Of a stretch of DNA of 64,000 nt, positions 1-12,300 are shown in pieces. The stretch is from Vespula vulgaris. Lineage: Eukaryota > Arthropoda > Insecta > Hymenoptera > Vespidae. The notes beneath the pieces are model-generated. The model did no database searches and was not told the origin of the DNA. It saw only the letters and a program-made list of their open reading frames with translations. The stretch is from positions 7,871,400 through 7,935,399 of the forward strand of contig NC_066586.1 in assembly GCF_905475345.1 (NCBI RefSeq), read 5' to 3'. The translations under genes were made by a program, and so were the position numbers. The first letter of the stretch is position 1. Each line of letters begins with the position of its first letter.

Positions 1-1335
1 TAACGAGCTGTTATTTATATGTCTCAGACAGGTTATCGCCAATTAGGTAGAAAATTATATAGTTGGTAGTATTTGATATTCGATCGTTGTGGAAAGTCGT
101 GGAATTTTTTGTATAACTTTATCATTAATATTATTTTTATTAATATAATAATATGTATAGATCATTAAATCGTTATTAATAATTTATTTTCATATTTCTT
201 GAATAATTTCAAAAAAGTTATTATATTAATTCCACATCGATTTAAGTATCGTCTTCTGAAGATAACGTCTGAGTGAGAATATTTTCATGCTAGTAATACC
301 TTTAGAGAAAACGCATCTCCGAGAGTATTTCTTCGTCTTGAACTTTCAACGACAGACTCGCAAAGAAACTAGAAAGGTCCAATAAAAGGTTTGCAAAAAG
401 GTTCTATCGTAACGTCTTTTAGACGTTAAGTAAAAGCTCAATCCGACTACGGGGATGGACGCAACATCCCTTTTCTATCCTCTTGCGGAAATTCGTCCTT
501 CTCTCTTTATTTTCTTACACCATTTACCACGCTCGAGTCACATGACATTCGTAATTTTTCTTAGTACAAACGTAACTAGCTGAGCCATTGGCTTTCCCGG
601 TAGCCATTACTTTTAATACTTTAAAAGAGTTGATACTTGGCTAACATGCTTCTATATTGATGCCAGTATTAATAATATATGTGAAAGAAAGAGACAGAGA
701 GAGAGAGAAAAAGAGAAAGTTTAACTACCAAACATATAGGTTGTATAAAATAATAATAGTTAATTTAATAATAACACGAATATGAGTAAGCGAAATATAG
801 ATGTATATAAAAGGAAATAATAGAGAAAAAAGTGATAAAAAAAAGAATCAATACTAATTTCGATTATTTTAATACATTTCAATACGTATATATCTACTTA
901 TCTATCAAATAATTGCAATGACATTCTTGAATTAAGTTTGTTAAAACAAGATAATCTACAAAAACGATATCGTTACTTAACTTTTATATATCAAATTTTA
1001 TATATCTTTTGATCTATCTAGTCTTTCACCGATCAATAACATAGACTTAACTAATCTATAATCAACCTCTACTGTTCCTACTCATAGTTAGGATCAAGTT
1101 AGTTCACTTTACGATATGCCAAGAAAATAAAAATAAAAGAAGAAGAAGAAGGAAGAAAATACAAGCAGTGGTAAAATTAATTCGGGACGCGTGCGATTAT
1201 TAAGGTGGTTTCGAAGAGAAAAAGATAAAAGAAAAACCACGTAGTATCTTTCTACGTGTTCAGGGATCGAAGGAAAAAGAAAGAGGGATATAGTAAGAGA
1301 ACCTTTATAGGGCTTGTTGTTTCGTAGTGCGAGGC
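1..1335. other. Gene-free AT-rich stretch
   Basis: I see no coding exon or RNA gene here. The sequence is AT-rich with a short GA run near 690-715. The only notable item is a 13-base match at 425-437 to the start of the duplicated motif found at 1336 and 1768. Confidence 0.5.
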
Positions 1336-1376
1336 GTTAAGTAAAAGCCATCAGACTGATGAATATCGGGTTTTCG
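1336..1376 (+). repeat. Stem-loop motif, copy 1
   Basis: This 41-base block begins GTTAAGTAAAAGCCATCA and continues with CTGATGAATATCGG and TTTTCG. It is nearly identical to the block at 1768-1808. CATCA and TGATG can pair as an inner hairpin, and AAAAGCC can pair with GGGTTTT around it, with one mismatch in this copy. Its function is unknown. The similarity extends weakly about 15 bases upstream in both copies. Confidence 0.6.
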
Positions 1377-1536
1377 CTGTGCCAGAAAAATTCGTGTAGC
1401 CTATGGAACCCAAGCATGACTCTCGACTACTTTTTCAACGTTGAATTTTTCACGTTCTTAGGACATATAATACACAAAGCCAAGTTTTGGTCTCTGCTTT
1501 CTCTCTTCTTTCTTTCTAGTACGTTCACTAATACAC

Positions 1537-1540
<4 letters not shown>

Positions 1541-1603
<63 letters not shown>

Positions 1604-1653
1604 TGTATGTATGTATGTATGTATGTATGTATGTATGTATGTATGTATGTATA
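1541..1653. repeat. Compound microsatellite (AT)n-(GTAT)n
   Basis: About 18 AT units run directly into about 19 GTAT units. It separates the two stem-loop copies. The open reading frame across it is a by-product of the repeat. Confidence 0.97.
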
Positions 1654-1767
1654 TCGTAAGTATATAAAAGTGTTTCTCCGTTAATAAGAGTGTAGAGAGC
1701 GTAGAGTGTGGAGAGGATAATTGATAGGAGATATATAGAAGCTGGTTACAACGGGAGTCAGCGAAGT

Positions 1768-1808
1768 ATTAAGTAAAAGCCATCATGCTGATGAATATCG
1801 GCTTTTCG
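1768..1808 (+). repeat. Stem-loop motif, copy 2
   Basis: This is the second copy of the 41-base motif, 432 bases after copy 1. Here the outer stem AAAAGCC/GGCTTTT is perfectly complementary, where copy 1 has a mismatch. The inner CATCA/TGATG hairpin is kept in both. That is compatible with, but does not prove, a structured RNA or a bound palindromic DNA site. Confidence 0.6.
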
Positions 1809-4354
1809 TATAACCGTACTACCAATTCGCTTTTATTTTCTTTTCTTTTTCTTCTTCTTTTATTCTTTCTTCGATATGAGTTCACCGACGATGACAACGA
1901 AACGATGCATCTAATTATTACTAGATATGGATATACGTAGGAACGACAGGATTCAATGATTTGTTGAAATTTTGAAGAATCTAACTTTCACTACACCGCA
2001 GAAAATGTGAGCAACATCGTAACTGACAACACGTGAACGAAGTATAAAAAGATTTATGCCGGTCGGTGAAGATAATTTGAACCACATTTATCGATCACGA
2101 TAGAATCTTTATTATTTGAATAATCACTATACGAATATTCTTTTATTCTAACAAACTTTTCATCTCGTAGAATATTATATTTTCTTTTATATTTTTTCGG
2201 AGAAGTATCTCAAAAGATTTTTATTTCCCTTTAATAAATAAGTATAAAAGTAATATTGTAAAAGCCGTCTTGAGGGATCTATTAAAATGATTGCAAATGC
2301 ACTTAAATATATCAACGAAACAGACAACTAAGCTTTAAAAAAACATTTTTGTACTTGCCTTTTTCAAAATAATATATAATATCAAGTATTCCTATTAGTT
2401 CAAATCATCTATTATGTACTATTGATTCGAAGTGTAAAATAAACATTTTTCTACAGACTATCATCGATTATTTGGAGAAGTAAAAATTTATTTAAGATAC
2501 CAACCGCGTATCGGAAAATCGAGAATCGCTAGAATTTACGAAATAAAATTTTTTTCCACAACCGGATTTTAAAATCCGGACGCGCCAACGGATCCGTATA
2601 AAGCACACTACCATCGAACCATCCGTATATAAACAAAATAGAAAAGTTACATCACAAATCACTCAATCAATGCATTTCTAGTGTAACTAACTTCACGATT
2701 TCCTCCTCTCTCATCCCACCTTTCTTTATACTCTTTTTCTTTTTCTCTCTTTCTCATTGTATACTTCATGTTGTCGTACACCGATCTTTTTTATCTCTCT
2801 CTCTCTCTCTTTCTCTCTTACCCGTTTAAAGCCGTCTAGTCTATTTTATAACTAATATTTCCACAAGTTAAGCAGTTTGAATTTTTGTTCGAACCATGAA
2901 AAACAATTATACAAAATTTCGTTTGGATTGAACAAAAATAATAGAAGTTTTTGAGAAATTATGAACATACACAATTAAGTCTTTTATATCAATAACTATC
3001 AATAAGTATTTATATAAAATCGATGGTTCTGTTTCTTAAAAGAGAATTTTAATAAAGATTCTATTGTATTAGTATCTTGTCAAGAGAATCTTGCTAATCT
3101 ATGTGTGACATCATGAGTGACAGCCGAAGGATCCTCGTGTTACTTCTTCTTGAGTGGGCGAGAAGCCAAGAAAGTGGCGCGATGGTAGACCAAGCTTCGG
3201 AGTTTCGTCTTTCACCGCAAAACTGAGTCTATAGGAAGTAAAGCCAGTCCTTCTACTTGTCGGAGCACCTTTAGAAACCGACCAAGTGGTTTCACAATTA
3301 AATGAGGCGGTGGTCCAATCTTTTTTTCACCCGAGCTTCTCTTTCCTCTTGTTCTTCTTCTTTCTCTTCCTCATCGTTGTTCTCTTCTGTATAACAGTAC
3401 GTTCAGAGATACCGTTAAACGGCGATACCATAGATAGAGACTATAGAATATTTAAACGAAGCTAGAGTATTCAGTAGACGCTAGAGTATTCAATCGAACT
3501 AGACATAGCATACTTTTCATAAAACGATCTTATTCAAAAAGATCTTAATAAAGAAACATACTTTAAATATATATATTTTTTTTATTTTTGTATATATATA
3601 TTTTATATTAGATGAATGTTTGTAATTTTTAGGTATTTATTCAAATTTTATCAAACACTAAATGGGAATGTACTTTACAATGAAGTATAATCATGATAGG
3701 TATATAGTATTAACGTACTCACTACCATTTTCCATGATACAATGAAAAACTATCTAATTTCTCACTCGTAGATATAGATGAAATGACCGCATGAACCTTT
3801 CGCAAGCCGCAAAATGTTGAAATTCGCGAGATATCTCTCGATAGCTAGAACGTATCGTTTCGTGTGTCGCACAGATAATGAACGTTTTGGACGTGCAGAT
3901 ACGGCCATTACGATATAACATATTTGATTTCAAATAAATGAGGGTATTAGCCGGGCAATTAACAGTTCGCACGACGAGGTTGCGTTAATGAAAATTCGAT
4001 TAGCGGATTTTAAGCGAGCCGTTGACACGTTCGCTTCGAAATGAGAATGTAGAAGTGGAGGATGAAGCTGTGGAAGTGATTCTGACGAGCTTTACGGAAG
4101 CGGACGGTTTCGGTATTCGATTTCATGGCGTATATACCTGACGAATACAAATCACCGACACAGATCAGTCTCGTCTATCTCGCAGATTGGATTCCACGTC
4201 CATTTTTATAGAATTTTTCGGCTAGAACGAAGCTTTCGTCAGCGTGCTATTCTTTCCGACGATTAAATTTCGATTACCGACGATGGAACGGCATCGGAAC
4301 CGTCACCTTCCTTCCGCCCTTGAACGAGAGGACCAAAAACTGTGAGAGAAGAGA

Positions 4355-4387
<33 letters not shown>

Positions 4388-5146
4388 AATGAAAGAGAAA
4401 AAGAGATCAAAGATCGAACAATATTGGAATAGAAAAAGGGAAGAGACAAGTTCGCTAAAACGAAGCGGAAATTTCGATGAGATTTTTTGTTTATCCGATT
4501 TTTCTGTTACAGAATACGTTCGTTTATAATATAAACTTTATATAGTCAAAAGATATTTCAGGGCTTTTCGGTGAAAGAGCTTTAGACTGTTATTGTCCTT
4601 TTTTATTTTATATTATTCTTTTTCTTTTTTATTCGTATAAAAAACGCTATGAAGGAAAAAACTATTGAAATCGGTCGTAGGCTTTGAAAAAAATTTTAGG
4701 AAAAAAATTTTACAAACATACATAGATACATATCGTTGATTATCGTTCGATAACGGATCGAATAATAATAATACTTGTGGTGACAATAATCAATGGTATA
4801 CAGCATTTACGAGGAAATGCATACGAATCTTGAAATTCAGACGAAAATTTGCATACAAACGAAGGACAAGTGAACGTCGTCGTGTTAAAGGAAGGAAGCA
4901 TGTCGGTTCGGGCTCGTTTATCCTTCAAACGGCGTAAAATCGGTGCTAGCTCGGAGTTCCGACAAGCCACCTAAACCGCTGCTGTGCTGCTTTCAACGTC
5001 GAATATGGCTTAGACACGGACGAGTAGTTGCCGCTATAAGGAGCTAACCACCAAACTTTGGGATGAAACTATATACCTGTTCCTCTACCCTTATAGTCCT
5101 TCCTTTAGCCCTTCCTTTCCTTCTCTCTGCATTTACCATCTGAGCT

Positions 5147-5194
<48 letters not shown>

Positions 5195-6349
5195 TATGTA
5201 TGTATGTATGTATGTATAGATATATATATTGCTCTTATATATATTGCATCTTCTCTTTCGTTCATCCTACTAACTCTATTCTACCGTTATCTCCTTCTCT
5301 TTCACTCTCTTTAGGCCTCTTAATATGTCCATCCTTCTCTCTTTAACGCAACACCCATCCAAAGAACCCCCACCCAAAGGATCGGCTCCTCTCGTCAGAC
5401 TTCCACTTAATACTAATGTAAGCATCGGCCAATTAACGTAATTGTGTTATGGCCCGAGTAAAGCACAGACTGAGCTGTCTCACGGTGACCCTTTGCATTT
5501 CGGATCGATAGCCTATGTACACTGTGAAAATAACTTTACGCAAGTTACACCTTTCTTAAGTTTCTTTCGTGGAAAAAGAACAAACGAAAAGACCGGTGAT
5601 AACTAACAGATATTATTTATTATATCTGTTGACAAGAAACGAAATAAATGCCTACACTTTTGTATTAGGATAGTTTCATTGAAAAAATTAGGATAATTTC
5701 ATTCAAAAAAAAAGAAAACGAAAAAAAATAACGTAAGATGATGAATATTTTGCTTCGATGATTTTATCATTAATATGATATATGAATCATATTTTTCTTT
5801 CTTTCTTCATTTTTTTTTCTTATTTCAAGTAAAATAAATAAAAAAACTTGGATTACTAAGAAGCATAAGAAATAATTGAGTTTTGTATTTTTCAGTCGGT
5901 CATCTTATTTGTGTGCACCTTTCGAAAGTGAGAAATGTTACGTCGTCACGGAATCCGGTCGAGCGTAAAACTTAATCTGAGATCAGACCGCGGATTAAAG
6001 GAGACTTAGCGTGTCCAGTGAGTGCGGCCGGCGATTTGTCGGCAAGAACCGGATTAACACCGTCCGCGGAACGTATACCGCGTAAACGCTGATGGAGAGC
6101 GTACTCTTCTCTTTTGAGACCTCTTAGTGTTACGAAGCTCAATAACTCAAAGAAAAAAATAATAGTTGAAATATTTCAAAGGATACGATGTTCAATTTCG
6201 AGTCCTTTTCTTTATTTCAATCATTTCTGACACATTTATGACGAAATAAGAAAATCAAATAAAAATTCTTGATCGAATCTTATTTTCTAGTTTTAGGAAT
6301 CCTTATAGCGGAAAAAATAAGAATAATAATGTCCAACTATAGTCCTTCG
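1809..6349. other. Gene-free stretch
   Basis: No convincing exon is visible. GC-richer patches occur near 3110-3300, 3960-4320 and 5930-6100. They could be conserved non-coding sequence, but they lack a long frame with protein-like composition. Short GA and CT runs lie near 2790-2820 and 4345-4390. Confidence 0.4.
5149..5217. repeat. Compound microsatellite (AT)n-(TATG)n
   Basis: About 19 AT units are followed by a short ATAT break and several TATG units. It is the same architecture as the locus at 1541-1653. Confidence 0.95.
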
Positions 6350-6710
6350 ATATAGATATGTATCTCTATATCGATTGATCCTCAAATTCAAGAATACGAA
6401 TTGATAGAAATTGGATATATTTATAGGATCCAGATAGAAAATCTCAGAAGAAAATTATCAAGAATCGCTTAAAGGAAATAGTCATTTTAGAACATCTCAT
6501 ATACCATATCGGAAGATATAAATATATCAGGCATATCGAGGACGATCATGTTTATTTTTCATGTAGATATATCTAATATCGATTGATCGTAAAATTTCAG
6601 AATACAAATTGATAGAAAGCGGAAAGATTTATAGAATCTAGATAGAAAAAAAGTTCAAAAGAAAAATTATCAAGATTCGTTTGAAGGAAGCAATCATTTC
6701 ATACGATTTA
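6350..6710. repeat. Diverged tandem duplication of about 150 bp, offset 208
   Basis: Two units share a long ordered series of matches. TCGATTGATC at 6371 and 6579 is followed in both by AGAATAC, AATTGATAGAAA, a TTTATAG-AATC/GATCC block, AGATAGAAAA and ATTATCAAGA. The second unit is about 75-80% similar by eye. No protein frame is shared, so this looks like an old non-coding duplication. Confidence 0.8.
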
Positions 6711-8445
6711 ACGATCGAGCAAGAGAGAAATGTAACGAGTTCGACAATGAGAAGCGTAGCGTGAGTGACGACAGGGTGGTTCAACGACTCCCTCTCTACC
6801 CTTTCCACCTCTCTAACTGTCTCTCTCTTTCGACGCGCGTGGAATGCAAATTTACGAGTGTTTTATGCTCTCTGCGGCCAAGAGGACGAAGTGGGTTGAG
6901 GGGAATGAAATCCCGGTGCTCGACGTAAACGCGACGCGGTACAAAAGCGAACCGAATGCGCGAAACGAGTAAGGGTGAAGGGAAAGAAGGAAAGAGAAAA
7001 AGGGGATTATGGCTGGCCCTACGAATTTCCACGCCGCCAAGGGCAGCCCTACTGGCTAAAAATTTTAAATTCATATGGACCGTGTAAAACTTCGACATCC
7101 AAGAGAAAAAAAGAAAAATAGTGGAAAGTAAACTGTTCACGGAACAAACGGTAAATAAAAACTACCAAATTGAGGTACTAATAAATCGTTCTATTATTTT
7201 TCGATTATTTTTCTTCTATTTCGTATCGATTATTTCGTCTTAAAGCACGAAATTCTATAAAATCATATCTATGCAGAATTCTATCTTTGATTACTTTATT
7301 ATATCTCGTTTTTAACTTCCTCTTTTTGATTTCAAGCAGCTGATTAGAGAAGCACGATCTATCTGATTCTATCGAACTGTAGAATCAGAAGAGAATAGAG
7401 ACGATTAGGCCGAATTTCGCCCAACATGGACAATCTAATATTCATAATACCAATCTCATCTTGAATGCGACCGTAGTACGTTGATATTCCGTCGATTCTC
7501 ATTAACAATAACATTCGGTTCGATTGCAGATAGAGAGAGAGAGAGAGAAACAGAAATAGAGACAGAGAGAGATAGAAACCATCTTCGAAACTCGACACGT
7601 CACGTTGGTAATTAGTCGGCCACGAGCAGCCTACGTAATCCTTTCTCTTCCCTCCTCTCCTCTCCTCTCCTCTCGTCTCCTCTCTTCTCTTCTTCTCTTC
7701 TCTTCTAACTCCTCTTCCAACATCTCTGAACAACTATTGAACCGCAAAATAATGGCTACGTTTCATGTTCGCCAAAGAAAAGTGCATTGGCTCGAATGCA
7801 CTCGGCTTATGCACGGTATGCGGCGAACATATCGCACCTATATATTCCTTTTCGTTCTTTTAGCATTTCTTATCGAGAATAGAAGACAGAATGGTATATT
7901 GCTCGAAGTCCGGTGACTTTTAAGGACTGGAATGTACAGACGACTCGGTTCGGTTTCACGCTCAAACGAAAACTTTTAGAATCTTGTAGTAGAAAGAAAT
8001 TTCAATTTTCGAAGGCGAAGAATGCCATACTGAAAAATAATGAAAACTGAAAAAAGTGATGTAACACAGAATGTATTTAATTAGTATCTAAACAGTTTTG
8101 TAAGTTTATATTTTGATTACTATAAAAAATAATGTATCTTTATCGTATATCCTTCTTTTCTTTTTTCCATTTTCAGAGGAAAAGTTTGAAGTAAATTCGT
8201 AATAAATACGATTAAAAAAATTATAGCTTTTCTGAACATTTCATGTATAAGTAATCTAACAGAGCTTGAATTGGAAAAGCAAGATTATCCGTGCTGCTTC
8301 GAACGGAGATAAACGTTCGATAATTTTTATCACGACGTAGAGAGTGGAAACAGAGGATTTAAAAGTTTAAGCTTAGGGGATCGTCCGACGTTAATCGTAG
8401 GACTTACTCTCGAGGAAGTTTAAAGTAGGGTCGAGAAATAGTCGG

Positions 8446-8446
8446 A

Positions 8447-8478
<32 letters not shown>

Positions 8479-8484
8479 TTCTCT
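8446..8484. repeat. (CT)n microsatellite
   Basis: A CT run with occasional TT interruptions. Confidence 0.9.
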
Positions 8485-9276
8485 GTGTTTAAACTGGTCG
8501 GCGTTCCCTTGTCTCCACTTAAATCGCAATGTTACTCTAATTTTATGTGTAACTACGAATCGAGTCGCCATTAAGAGCAGTCCCGTCGCTGCATAAGAGC
8601 TCGTAAATTTCCGGAACGGCATTCGAGAGTAAGGTAGGTACATACATATAGATATATAGTATATAGGCCTTTCTCGAAGACGAGACATGATGGGACGAAA
8701 TACTGGCTAAATGTAATTCAATGACCGATCCAATTACGAGCTTGGATCACAATTATTATTAACATCACATTTCGTGTCAGTAAATAGATACGTATATATG
8801 TATATGTATGTATATATAGATATGTATGTATATACATGTATTGTATGTGTGCGTGTATTCTGTAATTATAATAACGACCTACACAATTATAAAAATAATA
8901 TTATTTTGTCTTTTAATATTCAATCCATCTCTTTCTTTTCATCGAAATAACTTTAATTAACTTTTTTGGATAATAGAGAATTGCAATTTTCACTAGAACG
9001 AACTTATTTATCAAAACTGTGGTCAAAAAGTAAATCAACTTGTTAGTTTCCTTCTTTATTAGCTAGGATTTTAACAGATGGAATTTTCCATTATCAAGAA
9101 AAAGAGAGATGTTATTTCCATGACCATTGATTCGACGAATATAATAATTTCATTGTATAAATTTGAATGGAAAATACTCAGAAACAGTTTCGCTATGATA
9201 CTCAAGGTATTTTCTCTCGAATCTCTGAGATTTCTCGCGTCCTGCACGGGACAAAAACGAATTCGTTCTCTTTCCT

Positions 9277-9281
9277 TCCTT

Positions 9282-9330
<49 letters not shown>

Positions 9331-9331
9331 T
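9277..9331. repeat. (CT)n microsatellite
   Basis: CT repeats with a few TT interruptions on the left. Four overlapping frames on both strands arise only from this repeat. Confidence 0.93.
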
Positions 9332-12300
9332 TGTATTCTCTCGGATTTTAACGAAAGAAGAGAAGAGAAGCAAGCAAATGTATTGTTCGTGAAAGAAAGA
9401 CAAAGTCGATGCGACAGTTCTGTCAGAAAAGAGGACGCATAGTTCTCTGTCAAGGTATATTCTACTCTCGTAATATCAAGTTGCACAAAACTCGTTAAAA
9501 TTCCGCAACTCCGCTTTCCTTCTTACGTCTAGTACAATGCGGAAATAATTTGAAGAGCTTTTGCGTTGCTCGCGTGCTCTTCTATCCTTTCCCCTACCCC
9601 TATCCTTATTCTCATATTAGTTTTAGCGCTTCTACACACTGAAATTTCTTTTCATCGTAACATCGAATAGTTATAATAATCCATATATAATATAATGATC
9701 TATATCAAATATATTTTGTACGATAATTTTATTAATTGTCATTATTATGGACAGTTATAATGATAATTTTAATTTGTGGACCTAACGAGAAATCTTCATC
9801 TATCTTTAAATTTTCTACCAGAATGTATACATAATGTATTTCCATATACATAGATTCATCCGTATTCGTATAAACGTAGATATGTGTATATGCGTACACA
9901 AATCCACATATTAGTTTTAGTTTAAATGGTTGAGCATAGTTGAGCTTAAAATGTATACGAAGTTGCACGCTATGAAGATCCGTAAATTATTTCAGTCCAA
10001 TTTTATTAATTTTGGTTTCAAAGTGATGGAAATTATTTAACCGAATTAAATTGAAGGAAATAAAAATTACAGAAAGATATTTAAAATAGTATTAACTACT
10101 ATAACGAACCTCATCGGTTAAGCTTATTCTTTTTTTCAGAAAAATGGTTATATGAAAAATAGAATCAACGTAATTAAAATTTCTGATATAATTAAAACAA
10201 CTAATCAAATTTAAATAAAAACAAAGTAAAAAAGAAAAAGACAGATAGGAGTTTTCGATGTCAAAATATCATGATATCGATACTATCGCTTTTTGCGATT
10301 GATACCAGGCAGGAAGATTGAAATTCCGTCCGGCGTCCGTGTAGACAACAGTGAACGCCGGGCGGAAATAATTACGAACGGGCAATTTGGTCACAATTAG
10401 TTTCTCTACGTTGTGCGGATCCTCGCATAGCGTGTGATCAGTGTAAACACGTTGAATCCTTTCAGAGGCGAACACGATAATTTTACAACCGCAAACATTA
10501 ATTTCCGTATTTCAGGATGTTTCATCTTATCCGCCAAAGTCTCGTTTCTGTCTAAAAGTTCGTTTCCGAGTAAAAGTTGACGAGACGCTTTTGACACGAA
10601 TTACCATACATACTGTATACACCCACATACATATATATTTATACGCAACGATCTCGTGGATTTGTGTTATTTCAAACAGCATGACATTCCGTTAAATCGT
10701 ATATGATTTAGTGCACGTAACTTCGACTACGTGAATCCAATAAGAGTATAGAACTCGTTTTGTACTCGAAAGAATTCAATATTCCGTTCCCATCATTCTC
10801 AAAAATATCGAATTGTTCCTGATCGTGTTGAGCACGATAGATGAATGGATAAACGAAAGAAAAAAGAAAAGGAAAAGACGAAAGGATTCCTAGGAATAAA
10901 GTGGTGAATAACAATCAGGAAAAACCGAAGAGTTTTCACAAAAATGTGCGAGCTACTGAGCGAGCAAGCGAACGAACGAAAGGGAAATTTCGCATTCTCG
11001 ATAAAATTCAACCTGTAGAAATGGCGTCGAAGGAAAGGACGAAGAAGAAGGTTGAATTTTTCGAGTATGATTCGTGATCCGGTGTGAGTGAATTTAGATT
11101 TTCAAAGTCGTGATTTCAGCGTCGAGAAGGAACGCCTCTGAAAAGGACGTCACGTATAAAAGGAATCGTAGAATCCTTGGATGCTTGTCGACTACTCTCC
11201 GGTTATCCTTTCCTCTTTTTCTGATTTCCTGCTGAGAATATTGACGTTATATTAAATCTCGTAGAGTCGGAAGAGTGATTTATCGCTCGATTCAACAAAA
11301 AAGAGAGAGAGAGAGAGAGAACGGAAACGAAAGGGAAAAAAGGACGAAGCATAAAGAGAGAGAGAGAGAGACAGAGAGAAAGAGAGAAGCTCCCGTAAAT
11401 TCTTCCAATCGCCGACAAATGTTACCAATTTACTGACGAACAGCTGTGCTGAGATTTCGTATGAACATAGCGATACGCTTTCGCTTGTCTCTCGACGCTT
11501 TTTATTTTCTTTTTTTCTTCTTTCTTTCTTTTTTTTATTTTCTTTTTGTCAACTCGATAGATTTTTCCCTCGAATGATTTCTCTCGAACGTTATAGACTC
11601 GCTCGCTAGGATGTCAACGATGAAATACTCGTTATCCTTTCCTTCTTACTTTTTAGTTCTATCATCGATTGCATTGCTCAATGGTTACGTTTCACTCTTT
11701 CGTCGTCGATACGACAGACGTAAAAATAATATTCGATAAAGATCTGCTTTCACTCGATCTTTTCCCCCTTTTCTTTTTTTTTTCTTCTTCTTTTTCTTTT
11801 TCTTCTTCCTTTTTTTTTTCTTTTTTCCCCCATTTTTTTTTTTAAACCTACATAGATATCGATTTCACTCGCGTCGATTACAAAAATGCAATTTTCAGGA
11901 AATTCTTTCTGCAAATGTACGTTATTTGATCGAAACGCAATGTTTGACGAAGTTCCGGAAGTTCAAACAATATCGATCGAATAAGAAATTGAATGCGTCC
12001 ATCAAATTCATATCCAGACACGGGCAGCCCTGTGCTCACACGCTACAGACCCGTTCTTTCATTTTTCATAGCCGGATTCGAACGGATTTTATGTCGCGTC
12101 AGCCCCTTTGAGCCATGTTCAAAACGTGAAAATTCAACGGTGAACGAACAACGCTGAACGACGACGTTTGATCAGGTTACATCTTCGACAAACGATCGTC
12201 CGTTCCTTCTACGACATTCGATCTATCGTTTAAATCGATCTCCATGTCATTTTTTTCATATTCTATTTCTTAATTTAGTTTTGATTTAGTTGTTAATAGT

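Noticed and set aside
1359..1667. Open frame of 102 codons across the TATG repeat
   Set aside because: Its tail is a YIYIYI/MYVC repeat translation of the microsatellite, with no independent coding signal.
1768..1808. Hammerhead ribozyme, because CTGATGA is its core word
   Set aside because: The required GAAA and correctly placed stems II and III are missing.
1768..1808. C/D-box snoRNA on either strand
   Set aside because: A C-box-like word exists, but a matching D box with terminal stem is not present in both copies.
12020..12115. A possible minus-strand tRNA, because of GTTCGAATCC near 12,070
   Set aside because: The T-loop word is present but the flanking bases cannot form the 5-bp T stem, and no anticodon or acceptor stem is found.
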